DNA from: WQXF01 sp031553615
GTDB taxonomy: Bacteria; Bacillota; Clostridia; Christensenellales; Aristaeellaceae
Direction: 5' to 3'
Assembly (NCBI GenBank): GCA_031553615.1
Contig: JAVBLJ010000020.1
Coordinates: 65,273-129,272 of the forward strand
Length of the DNA: 64,000 nt
The notes beneath the pieces were generated by a model. It saw only the letters and a list, made by a program, of their open reading frames with translations, did not search any database and was not told the DNA's origin. Positions 7,601 through 14,527 of this stretch are shown here, piece after piece. A program made the translations under genes and the position numbers. Every line of letters starts with the position of its first letter. Position 1 is the stretch's first letter.

Positions 7601-8856
7601 ATTTTGAAACCGTCTTCGTAATCGTCCTCGTCGGTGTAGAATGTGTACACATCGACTTCATCTTTGCCGGTACCGGGCGAAACCGTCAACTCATAGCCGT
7701 GAATCTCGTCGAGGCGCGTCCACGCCAACTCCACGGAATGAACCATCACCGTCGGCTTGCCCGGAAGCGAGTGAATGCTTACCTCGCCCTTGGTCAGCGT
7801 CGGCTCTTGCATCTTTCCAAAATGCGCGGTTACCTGGAAAGACTGCGGGTCCGCATCACCCAACGCATTTCGAAGGGTGGAAAGCATGGCTTTTTTGCTA
7901 TCCAAAAGCGTAACCGGCGCACTGTTTTTGGTGACAGCCCAATTCAAGAAGCGGTATCCGTCGTTCGCCACGGCGACCAGGGGGAACTTCGGCGGATACG
8001 CAATGCGATAGTCGCCCAATACTTCGCCGACTACCCATTCCGTCAAGAAGGCGGCTTCATCGATGTACTTATTGAATCCCTCTTCTTCGGTATATATAAC
8101 ACCGCCCACTGCGTTGTTTTTCTGCAACCGCATGGTCACGATGTTCACCGTGCCGGTATCGTAGGGCAGCAGGGCCATAGGCGACATCATCATTGCGGGG
8201 GCCGAGGCGGTCACGCGCAGCGTGGCATCAACCTGATTCTCCCCCGCTTTGGCCAGGGCCAGTATATACTGCTTATCCGCCTCTAATGCAGAAGTCAGGG
8301 TGTCGCCGGGCTCGCTCTTGGCGATTGCCGCCGCATCCTGCGCTTCGAACGCAAAGAGGTACTGGCGCACGTCGACATCGCCCAGCACGGCGATCTCCAC
8401 AGCGGCCGATTCCACCGCGTTCAGGCGGTAGAATTGGTAGCCCGCGCCCAAAGAGATCGACGTATCGCCAAACTCCAGGGGGCGCAACGCGTTTTCAAAA
8501 CCCGCGGGGAGCAGATCGCCCTCCAGCGCAGGGATCGCCATGTCGGTCGGTGCTTCCAAAAGCTCTTCGGCAGGCGCTTCCGTAGGTTCCTCCGTAGGTG
8601 CCTCAGAAGGCTCTTCGGAGGGCGCTTCAGAAGGCTCGTTTGAGGGTGCCTCCGTCGGTTGCTCTCCCGAATCCCCTGCGGGAGGGTCAACAGGTGCGTC
8701 GGTCGTCACAGGCTCAGTCGTGGCAGGCGCACCACCCGTAGCATCCACGGGTTCAGTCTGCCCGGCAGGAACGCCACCATCCGCAAGGACGAACGTCTCC
8801 GCCATGGGAATGAGGCATAGCAAACATGCCATGCACAACGCCAACAAACGTTTCAT
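4639..8856 (-). CDS. Large secreted multi-module fibronectin-III-like protein
   Basis: 1405 residues from ATG 8856 (GAGG about eleven bases before; a GTG four codons upstream overlaps that site). A signal peptide (MKRLLALCMACLLCLIPMAETF) is followed by a Pro/Glu/Ser/Thr-rich spacer of about 80 residues with units such as EAPSEEPSEAP. A globular region comes next, then about ten fibronectin-III-like modules recognised by repeated W-x-Y-R/Y-x-V patterns (for example GYRVERKD, YDIYRSTT, YRIERATS, YIVYRSTS). There is no LPXTG motif, SLH domain or C-terminal membrane anchor. Such proteins are usually extracellular adhesins or scaffolds; no enzymatic domain is visible. The gene is monocistronic, with its own promoter and terminator. 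Confidence 0.88.
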   Translation of the reverse strand: MKRLLALCMACLLCLIPMAETFVLADGGVPAGQTEPVDATGGAPATTEPVTTDAPVDPPAGDSGEQPTEAPSNEPSEAPSEEPSEAPTEEPTEAPAEELLEAPTDMAIPALEGDLLPAGFENALRPLEFGDTSISLGAGYQFYRLNAVESAAVEIAVLGDVDVRQYLFAFEAQDAAAIAKSEPGDTLTSALEADKQYILALAKAGENQVDATLRVTASAPAMMMSPMALLPYDTGTVNIVTMRLQKNNAVGGVIYTEEEGFNKYIDEAAFLTEWVVGEVLGDYRIAYPPKFPLVAVANDGYRFLNWAVTKNSAPVTLLDSKKAMLSTLRNALGDADPQSFQVTAHFGKMQEPTLTKGEVSIHSLPGKPTVMVHSVELAWTRLDEIHGYELTVSPGTGKDEVDVYTFYTDEDDYEDGFKIDNMDPSVKYTFTLRGIYDDAKDGDAETVGGVYYTLPATVTHELGWRTNKMKLTATSENYTAIQLDWTAMPYAEGYRVERKDPYKDYKVLTGGVLGADGLSYTDNTPLVGVTYSYRVVALNEKLSPTTGANIDKNPPSATVSAKTMDFPKLALSLKVVDCNTILLAWNGVQDVTDGYDIYRKEGTGFYTKIGTGFSDTTFEYQDEDLVPGTTYSYYVEAAVLVNKALAGTENRKITSSPVSGKPDWKRPTLKIAPISDDSIRLAWTDSPGADYYNVYRVQKSSLASKIDVASDADLIDTVEVGGLEEIVTVNPKTGVSVVTYVWEDTGLSSAIKYYYRVVPGLDGMVPEKRVLSNTASAKPAWPKLSPKVLRTSPAEILLTWSGVDGQAYDIYRSTTSAFPKGTSPHEPSWAWNPSGWRDDTDIVQNKKYYYWVVPVAAGLSTKGTPLSAHAKSVSAIAKYEAIKVTINVDPTTRKTISPLPGGGLSNVLHWNKIFGVEKYLVVWATSSKYLSIDNPNAVLVETPLNETTYTYTHRYRETGELLDYTKTYYYKVYPILDGCISDSKSASAAKSRKPVWYYKVALSAAPFGYRGTTLAWTSKLNALDTEHYSQFQVVAGSRLVYEGSELTCNDLALQTATYSYRVRPVIEENGETNYGPWSSIKTVKPAWSKIVIEVVNSFADSVTIRWNRQPYATHYRIERATSSNGPWETVEVEDASEGDPEEFGSNPYQTYTDHVDPEDEYVEDVSFSPLRADTTYYYRVRAFIMGGEAGGLSAVKSVKTVLSAPILEKITKDCDYQGCTINWAPVPGANGYIVYRSTSRTGTYVSVSTLKAADAENVDGSCGFTDSGLNTGTQYFYKVRAYYDVVPGVSVPGNLSTEQGYLPTLGLIPAGDLTFTRMEGDYETYTKLNWPTVPGATGYEISYTTGTSTRFSVVGTLRASAVAPVFYHYRIMLPKTTALKYRVRPYRVVNGKNVYGGLTQALSAD

Positions 8857-8912
8857 TTCTTCGCGCACCTCGTTTCACAGTCTATGGTAGTTTTTCCTAT
8901 TGTGTCCAGCCA

Positions 8913-8941
8913 AGTGTAGCACATTCATAATTCTTTGTAAA
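8913..8941 (-). promoter_or_regulatory. Promoter of the FN3-module gene
   Basis: Minus-strand -35 TTTACA at 8936-8941, 17-base spacer, extended -10 TGC-TACACT with the hexamer at 8913-8918. Confidence 0.7.
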
Positions 8942-9046
8942 CACTCGCGTAACATTTGCTGAATACAAAGGACGTGCTTCTTTTATTTAACGGAGAAGAG
9001 TTGGGTTTTCTTCCTCCATTATGCGATAAAATGCAAAAAAGCCAAA

Positions 9047-9075
9047 ATTTAGTGCGTTGCAGCGCACACAGATTT
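9047..9075 (-). terminator. Possible weak terminator after the GNAT-like gene
   Basis: Minus-strand GTGCG / CGCAC stem followed by TAAATTTTGGCTTTTTTG. The stem is short, so this is tentative. Confidence 0.4.
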
Positions 9076-9078
9076 CCC

Positions 9079-10203
9079 CTACCGCAACCGGAACGCATAC
9101 TGGCGGTAAACGCGATACAGCTTGCCGCCGGATTTCTCCATGCTCACGATGGACTGCATGTTGTGCTCGTCGATGGTGGAGCCCTCGATCACGCGGATAC
9201 CTGCCCTCCGCGCATTGAGGAAGGTACGGTAAAACATGACGCCGTTGACTGCCTTGTTCTGGTATTCTGGCACCACGAACTGCATCACCGCACGCAACCG
9301 GTCAATCTTTTTACGCTGGGTCAGCAGTATCCAAAGCCCACGCGGGGTCAAGCGGCCCTTCATCTTCTTTAGAAGCTGATTGTAATCCGGTATGGCCAGC
9401 ACAAATCCCACCGGGCGGTCGCCGGCATAGGCGAGGAACGCATATTGCGAATCCAGGAAAAAGCGCATCCGCCGAAATTCGCGGTAGATATCGTCCGCAG
9501 TAGGCGGCAGCAACTCCCAATGGAGCGGGAAGGCTTCGGCCACGCAACGCGCCACATCGGCGGCCTGTGCGCGGACGTCGCCCGCGAAATCCAGTTGCTT
9601 GATTTCGAACCCAAAGCGGTTCTGCGCGCGCTCCAGCAACGCTTCGTAGCGACCCGCTTCAAATTCATCGATGGCGGCGCGGTACGCGTAGTGGTCACGA
9701 TGCTTCGTGAAGCCGTATTGCTCAAACAACTCCGGATAGAATGGGCTGTTGTACGAATTATACAGCACCGGCTCACCATCGAAACCCTGCACCAATAGGC
9801 CCTTGTGGAAATCATCGAACGTGGGCGAATTGGGGCCCACCATGACGTCCATGCCCTCGCTGCGCAGGAAGTTCGCCGCCGCGTCGAGTATCGCTTTGGC
9901 GTACTCGGGCGAGTTGTAGCTTTCGAAGAGCGAAAGGTAGCCTTCCTTCACCTTGGTGCGCTCGATCAGCTTGTAATCGATGCCCACCAGCACGCGCGCG
10001 ACCGGCCGATCGCCATCATACGCCATGAAAAGCTTGTGCACACCGTTGGCAAACAGGCCGTTGCCCTTGCCGCGAAGCATGCGCTGCTGCTCCCATACCA
10101 GCGGTGGCACCCAAAAAGGATCTCCTTGGTAAATTGCGAACGGCAATTGTACGAAGGCGCGAATCTCGCTGTGGGTCGGTTTGAGTTCCACCACTTTTAC
10201 CAT
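9079..10203 (-). CDS. GNAT-superfamily acetyltransferase-like protein
   Basis: 374 residues from ATG 10203, eight bases after a G-rich ribosome site. The C-terminal half has features of an acyl-CoA N-acyltransferase fold (FLAYAGDRPVGFVLAIPDYNQ, and GIRVIEGSTIDEHNMQSIVSMEKSGGKLYRVYRQY near the end, where the conserved late alpha/beta elements lie). The N-terminal half (FVQLPFAIYQGDPFWVPPL) is shared with the YghO-type family of uncharacterised proteins. Substrate is unknown. It has its own promoter and is divergent from the GntR operon. Start choice is supported by the promoter only 60 bases upstream. Confidence 0.7.
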   Translation of the reverse strand: MVKVVELKPTHSEIRAFVQLPFAIYQGDPFWVPPLVWEQQRMLRGKGNGLFANGVHKLFMAYDGDRPVARVLVGIDYKLIERTKVKEGYLSLFESYNSPEYAKAILDAAANFLRSEGMDVMVGPNSPTFDDFHKGLLVQGFDGEPVLYNSYNSPFYPELFEQYGFTKHRDHYAYRAAIDEFEAGRYEALLERAQNRFGFEIKQLDFAGDVRAQAADVARCVAEAFPLHWELLPPTADDIYREFRRMRFFLDSQYAFLAYAGDRPVGFVLAIPDYNQLLKKMKGRLTPRGLWILLTQRKKIDRLRAVMQFVVPEYQNKAVNGVMFYRTFLNARRAGIRVIEGSTIDEHNMQSIVSMEKSGGKLYRVYRQYAFRLR

Positions 10204-10260
10204 GTGATTATCCCCCCGCGAAAACATCCCTCGCGCGCATAAATGCACGAGGTTTTCTGC

Positions 10261-10289
10261 ATTATACCATTTCACCCCTGCCATTTCAA
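10261..10289 (-). promoter_or_regulatory. Promoter of the GNAT-like gene
   Basis: Minus-strand -35 TTGAAA at 10284-10289, 17-base spacer, perfect -10 TATAAT at 10261-10266. Confidence 0.8.
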
Positions 10290-10373
10290 CAATTCATGGC
10301 CGTTACATGGCGCAAGCAAGCGCGACGCGGCAGCAACTCCTGCACATCGTATCCTACTTTTGTATCGAAACGC

Positions 10374-10402
10374 TTGACAACCAGCCCAAATTGTATTATT
10401 GT
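10374..10402 (+). promoter_or_regulatory. Promoter of the GntR-ABC operon
   Basis: Perfect -35 TTGACA at 10374-10379, 17-base spacer, -10 TATTGT at 10397-10402. The -10 box lies in the left arm of the operator palindrome. Confidence 0.8.
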
Positions 10403-10421
10403 ATTATTGTCATAATACAAT
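10398..10421 (+). promoter_or_regulatory. Palindromic operator for the GntR regulator
   Basis: Perfect 10-base arms ATTGTATTAT and ATAATACAAT separated by TGTC. It overlaps the -10 box and transcription start of the operon, so the encoded GntR protein probably represses its own operon. An extra TTGTATTATT precedes it and may be a partial half-site. Confidence 0.75.
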
Positions 10422-10440
10422 CGGAGGGAGGACAGCCGCC

Positions 10441-10938
10441 ATGCCGTGGGAGCTAAAAGACGACCGTCCCATCCATCTTCAGCTGCTGGAAGCGCTGGAG
10501 CTGCGCATCCTCACCGGGATCTACGCAGTCGGCCAGCGCCTGCCTTCGGTGCGTGACCTCGCCCAAGAAGCGTCGGTTAACGCCAACACGATGCAGCGCG
10601 CGCTCACCACGCTGGAGCAATCCGGCTTGGTCTACGCGCAGCGCACCGCCGGGCGCTTCATTACCGAGGATACGGAGAAAATCACCGCCGTTCGTTCCGC
10701 CTTTGCCCAGCAGCTTGCGCGCACCTACCTACAGGGCATGCTGCAGCTCGGTTACGGCTCCGAGGAAGCGCGGGCGTTCCTCTCCGGAATCGCGCTTCCC
10801 GCCACGGAAGATGCCGCAACGAAGGACGCGACAACAATAAATGAAGCGACAACAATAAATGAAGCGACAGCAGTGAATGAAGCGACAGCGACGGAAAGAG
10901 CAGCAGAAAAAGCCACAACGGAAGAAAACAACGTCTGA
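10441..10938 (+). CDS. GntR-family regulator, YtrA subfamily
   Basis: 165 residues from ATG 10441, nine bases after GGAGGGAGG. The N-terminal winged helix is clear: IHLQLLEALELRILTGIY, then LPSVRDLAQEASVNANTMQRAL and GLVYAQRTAGRFI. A short helical effector part follows, as in the YtrA subfamily, which controls adjacent ABC transporters and lacks a large ligand domain. The C-terminus (about residues 125-160) is low complexity, with tandem units ATTINEATTINEATAVNEAT encoded by an 18-bp repeat. The gene is the first of a three-gene operon with an ATPase and a permease. Effector unknown. Confidence 0.88.
   Translation: MPWELKDDRPIHLQLLEALELRILTGIYAVGQRLPSVRDLAQEASVNANTMQRALTTLEQSGLVYAQRTAGRFITEDTEKITAVRSAFAQQLARTYLQGMLQLGYGSEEARAFLSGIALPATEDAATKDATTINEATTINEATAVNEATATERAAEKATTEENNV
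10838..10891 (+). repeat. 18-bp tandem repeat inside the GntR gene
   Basis: About three units of the form ACAATAAATGAAGCGACA, in frame, encode six-residue NEAT-containing repeats in the C-terminal tail. The units differ slightly, the last being the most diverged. Confidence 0.7.
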
Positions 10939-10951
10939 GGAGGAATCGCCT

Positions 10952-11650
10952 ATGCCCCCAATTCTCGAATGCAAGGGGCTGGTGAAACGGTTTGGCAAAA
11001 AAACCGCACTGGCCGGCATCGACCTAGCCCTGGAGCCCGGACGCATCGTGGGCCTGCTGGGCCCAAACGGAAGCGGAAAGAGCACCCTAATCAAGCTGGC
11101 CAATGGTCTGCTCACCCCCAGCGAAGGGGAAATCCGCATCGGCGGCTTTCAGCCCGGGGTGGAGAGCAAGCGCATCGTATCCTACCTGCCCGAGCGCACG
11201 TACCTGAGCGAATGGATGCGTGTTCGCGACGTATTCGCGTTTTTTCAGGATTTTTATCCCGATTTCAAGCTGGATAAAGCGCAGGACATGCTCCAGCGCC
11301 TGAGCCTCTCCCCCGCCGACCGCATCAAGACGCTCTCAAAGGGCAACAAGGAGAAGGTGCAGCTCATCCTGGTCATGAGCCGCGAAGCGCAGCTTTATCT
11401 GCTCGATGAACCGATTGGCGGCGTTGATCCTGCCGCCCGCGATTACATATTGAGCACCATCCTTTCCAATTACTCCGAATCCGCCACGGTGCTGATCTCC
11501 ACCCACCTGATCGCCGACGTGGAGCGGGTGCTGGATGAAGTCGTGTTCATCCGCGATGGCCAAATCCTGCGCACCGCCCAGGTGGATGCGCTGCGCGAGC
11601 AAGAAGGCAAATCGGTGGATGCGCTATTCCGGGAGGTGTTCAAATGCTAG
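10952..11650 (+). CDS. ABC transporter ATP-binding protein
   Basis: 232 residues from ATG 10952, which follows GAGGAGG. Walker A is GPNGSGKST at 37-45, the signature is the variant LSKGNKEK near 128, Walker B is LYLLDEP at about 148-154, and the switch histidine lies in ISTH at 182-185. The variant signature is usual for ABC-2-type exporters of this class. It works with the downstream permease; the pair resembles YtrB-type systems, whose substrates are often unknown (some respond to cell-wall stress). The last seven bases overlap the permease start. Confidence 0.9.
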   Translation: MPPILECKGLVKRFGKKTALAGIDLALEPGRIVGLLGPNGSGKSTLIKLANGLLTPSEGEIRIGGFQPGVESKRIVSYLPERTYLSEWMRVRDVFAFFQDFYPDFKLDKAQDMLQRLSLSPADRIKTLSKGNKEKVQLILVMSREAQLYLLDEPIGGVDPAARDYILSTILSNYSESATVLISTHLIADVERVLDEVVFIRDGQILRTAQVDALREQEGKSVDALFREVFKC

Positions 11651-12444
11651 TCAAGCTGCTCAAACACGAATTCAAGGCGACAGGGCGCATCTTTCTGCCC
11701 ATGTTCGGTCTGCTCGCCATCTTCTCCGTCATCACGAAATACGTCACCGGGTTGCAAAAGTTCGATTCGCTGTTTTCCGGCCTGCTGGTGATCATCCCGG
11801 CCATCCTCTATGGCGGAATCATCGTGGGCATCGTGGTGATGAGCATCGTAATGCTCATTCAGCGTTTCACCAAAAACCTGCTGGGCGATGAGGGCTACCT
11901 CATGCACACCCTCCCCGCGACTGCGGGCAGCCACATCATCAGTAAGCTGATCGTCGGAAGTGTTTGGATCATTTTTAGCGCCATTTTGGTAAGCATCTCC
12001 GCGCTCTACATGGCTGTGGACATACAGAGTTGGGGTTCCCTCTGGAGTACCGTAAGCAATTTCTTCAACACTGCCGCCAGCACATTCCAACTGAAGGCTT
12101 CCACCTTCTTCTGGGGCGCCTCCGTGCTGAGCGTCGTATACGTCGTAGAAAAAACCCTAATGATCTACGCCGGCCTGGGCATCGGCCACACCTCCGCGAA
12201 GCAGAAAGTGGGCGCATCCGTAGCGATGATCATTGGCTTGCACGTGGGCGAGCAGGTGTTCTTCACCTTGGTCATGGTGCTGGTAAGCAAGCTCACCAAC
12301 GGCATCACCATTTTTGATGCGAAAACCGATGGCGAAATGATGCGCTCCTTTTTCTGGTGGTACTTGGGCTCGACTACAGTGTTCGGCACGCTCTACGCCT
12401 TCCTGAGCAATCGCATGCTCAAGCATCACCTGAACCTCGCCTAG
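11644..12444 (+). CDS. ABC transporter permease, ABC-2 type
   Basis: 266 residues, overlapping the ATPase gene by seven bases, which suggests translational coupling. Several membrane segments are visible: about residues 18-38, 45-75, 100-125, 155-175, 195-215 and 235-255, separated by short loops. There is no conserved motif that names a substrate. The gene ends the operon, before a strong terminator. Confidence 0.85.
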   Translation: MLVKLLKHEFKATGRIFLPMFGLLAIFSVITKYVTGLQKFDSLFSGLLVIIPAILYGGIIVGIVVMSIVMLIQRFTKNLLGDEGYLMHTLPATAGSHIISKLIVGSVWIIFSAILVSISALYMAVDIQSWGSLWSTVSNFFNTAASTFQLKASTFFWGASVLSVVYVVEKTLMIYAGLGIGHTSAKQKVGASVAMIIGLHVGEQVFFTLVMVLVSKLTNGITIFDAKTDGEMMRSFFWWYLGSTTVFGTLYAFLSNRMLKHHLNLA

Positions 12445-12463
12445 CCGCTTCTGCATTCAATGC

Positions 12464-12508
12464 AAACGGGGCCGCCGCGCTGATTGCCCAGCGCCGCGGC
12501 CCCGTTTT
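12464..12508 (+). terminator. Terminator of the GntR-ABC operon, probably bidirectional
   Basis: Seventeen-base arms ACGGGGCCGCCGCGCTG and CAGCGCCGCGGCCCCGT with one mismatch, preceded by AAA and followed by TTT. It may also end the minus-strand transcript of the phosphoesterase gene. Confidence 0.85.
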
Positions 12509-12540
12509 GAATCGTCATCCTTATCTACACTGAATACCGC

Positions 12541-13047
12541 CTACAGCAAGCACTGCACCGGTTTGATCGTTCCATTCTCGATGATCAGCAGCGCGCACGA
12601 AGGACACGCCCCGCTGGCCGCGCCGGGATTGAGCAGCAAAACACCCTGCTCATAGCCGCAATGCGGGCTGTGGGTGTGCCCAAAGAGCGCGATATCGACC
12701 TCAGCCTCCTGCGCGCGAAACACCAGCGAAAGCCAGTGCATCTTCACCCGCTGCAGATGCCCGTGCACCAGCAGCAGCTTCTTGCCGCCAAGGGTGATCA
12801 CCCGCTCATCGGGCAAGGCGGAAAGAAAATCGTTGTTGCCGCGCACCGCGTACACCGCCGTGGTGCTTCCCCGCCCCAAGCAGCGCTCGATAGCGGGCAG
12901 GTCGGTTGCGCAATCGCCCAGGAAGCAGAGCGCATCGAGCGTACCCTCGGCCTGGAGCCGCAACATCGCGCGCCGGATGCCTCCCTCGTCGTGGTGCGTG
13001 TCGCTCAGCACGCCGATGCGAATCCCCTTACCGCCCGCATCAGGCAT
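12541..13047 (-). CDS. ysnB: YfcE/YsnB-type metallophosphoesterase
   Basis: 168 residues. Motifs run GVLSDTHHD, FLGDCATD, VRGNNDF, LVHGHLQRV and LFGHTHSPH, with LNPGAAS before the end: the set of the MJ0936/YfcE phosphodiesterase family. The ATG at 13047 overlaps the TGA of the preceding rph-rdgB gene by eight bases; upstream in-frame sequence lacks a start with a ribosome site. The order gerM-rph-rdgB-phosphoesterase is the same as gerM-rph-ysnA-ysnB in B. subtilis. Physiological substrate is unknown. Confidence 0.88.
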   Translation of the reverse strand: MPDAGGKGIRIGVLSDTHHDEGGIRRAMLRLQAEGTLDALCFLGDCATDLPAIERCLGRGSTTAVYAVRGNNDFLSALPDERVITLGGKKLLLVHGHLQRVKMHWLSLVFRAQEAEVDIALFGHTHSPHCGYEQGVLLLNPGAASGACPSCALLIIENGTIKPVQCLL

Positions 13048-14392
13048 GGCCGAGCACCTCCAGCAGCTTGGCGATGGCGCGCGCGCGATGGCTGATCGCA
13101 TTCTTTTCCTGCTCGTTCATTTCGGCGTACGTCTTTTCGCCGCCCTCGGCCAGGAACAGCGGATCGTACCCAAAGCCTCCCCGGCCGCGCCGTTCGGTCA
13201 AAATCGTGCCCTCGCAGGCACCGCGCACGGTCAAGGTGGGTTGGCCGCGCCGCGCCAGCGCGATGGCGGAAACGAACCGGGCGGTGTGGGGCGCGAGCAC
13301 CTTGGCCAGGTTTTGCAGCAGCAAATCGTTGTTGGCCTCGTCATCGCCATGGCGGCCGCAGTAGCGCGCAGAATGCACGCCGGGCGCGCCTTGCAGCCCG
13401 TCGACCTCCAGCCCGGAATCGTCCGCCACTGCGGAAAGCCCGGTCGCTGCCGCCACCGCCTCGGCCTTGAGCGCAGCATTGCCCTCGAAGGTGTCGGCGG
13501 TCTCGTCCACGTCGATCTCACAGCCCGCCTCGGCCTGCGAAAGAATCTCGTAGCGATCGCCCAACAGCTCCCGTAGCTCTCGCAGCTTGTGCACATTGTT
13601 GGTAGCAGCCACCAGTTTGGGCTTGGGCGCGATGAGCTTGGCGGCCTCGCCCAGCGCGGCGCGCTGAAGCTCCATCAATTGTCGAATGCCGCCCTGGCCC
13701 AGCTCCAGCAGCGCCTGCAATTCCTGCATGCTGCACGCACGCTTCTCCCCCGTGCCCTGCACCTCGATGCAGCCACCCTCGCCGTTGAGCACCAGATTCA
13801 AGTCGACCTGGGCGGCGCTATCTTCTATATAGCAGAGATCGAGGCAGGGCACGTTGTGCACCAGCCCGCAGCTCACCGCCGCAATCTGGTGCACAATGGG
13901 AGATTCCTTCAGCTTTCCCTGGGCAATCAGCGCATCGATGGTCTGCACCAGCGCCACGAACGCGCCGGTGATGGAGGCGGTACGCGTGCCCCCGTCGGCC
14001 TCCAGTACGTCGCAATCGATGGTCAGCGTGCGCTCACCCAAGCGCTGCAAATCCACAGCCTGACGCAACGCGCGGCCAATCAGCCGCTGAATCTCCACAC
14101 TGCGGCCATCCTTTTTCAGAAAATCGCGCTGCTTGCGTTGGCCGGTGGACGCAGGCAGCATGGCGTATTCGGCGGTCAGCCAGCCCGTGCCTTTGCCGCG
14201 CAGGAAGGAGGGGACGCCCTCCTCGGCGCTCACGGTACAAATCACGCGGGTTCCGCCGCAGGTGATCAGGCACGATCCGGTGGCGGTGCGCACGAAGCCG
14301 GTCTCCATGGTCACGGGGCGCAGCGCATCAGGGACGCGACCATCGGGCCGAAGCGCCGGGGATTTCACCAGGTTCTTTTCAGGGGTCTGCAT
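13040..14392 (-). CDS. rph: Fused RNase PH and RdgB/HAM1 non-canonical purine NTP pyrophosphatase
   Basis: 450 residues carrying two enzymes that are separate genes in B. subtilis. Residues 1 to about 250 are RNase PH (RPDGR, TGWLTAEYAMLPAST, RSVEIQRLIGRALR, DCDVLEADGGTRTASITGA), a phosphorolytic 3' exonuclease that trims tRNA ends. Residues about 258-450 are RdgB (VAATNNVHKLREL, ADDSGLEVDGL, PGVHSARY, GFGYDPLF, ISHRARA), which hydrolyses ITP, dITP and XTP. There is no frameshift and only a short linker. Fusions of this kind are known in some Bacillota. Confidence 0.95.
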   Translation of the reverse strand: MQTPEKNLVKSPALRPDGRVPDALRPVTMETGFVRTATGSCLITCGGTRVICTVSAEEGVPSFLRGKGTGWLTAEYAMLPASTGQRKQRDFLKKDGRSVEIQRLIGRALRQAVDLQRLGERTLTIDCDVLEADGGTRTASITGAFVALVQTIDALIAQGKLKESPIVHQIAAVSCGLVHNVPCLDLCYIEDSAAQVDLNLVLNGEGGCIEVQGTGEKRACSMQELQALLELGQGGIRQLMELQRAALGEAAKLIAPKPKLVAATNNVHKLRELRELLGDRYEILSQAEAGCEIDVDETADTFEGNAALKAEAVAAATGLSAVADDSGLEVDGLQGAPGVHSARYCGRHGDDEANNDLLLQNLAKVLAPHTARFVSAIALARRGQPTLTVRGACEGTILTERRGRGGFGYDPLFLAEGGEKTYAEMNEQEKNAISHRARAIAKLLEVLGHA

Positions 14393-14435
14393 AGCTTGTC
14401 CTCCTGCATGATAAGGGCTTGTCCGCCCGTTTTTG

Positions 14436-14465
14436 AAAAATGCCGGGAAACCGGTATGGTTTCCC
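14436..14465 (-). terminator. Hairpin between gerM and rph, possible terminator
   Basis: Minus-strand perfect stem GGGAAACC / GGTTTCCC with a five-base loop, then GGCATTTTT. It could end or attenuate transcription from gerM before rph. Confidence 0.55.
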
Positions 14466-14527
14466 GAATTTTTATGCTCATTTCCACCGGAATGATATCA
14501 AATTAAACTGCGGGAATCGTACAATCC

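Noticed and set aside
11320..11350. Variant ABC signature (LSKGNKEK instead of LSGGQ)
   Set aside because: This form is common in ABC-2-type exporters of Bacillota and is not a defect.
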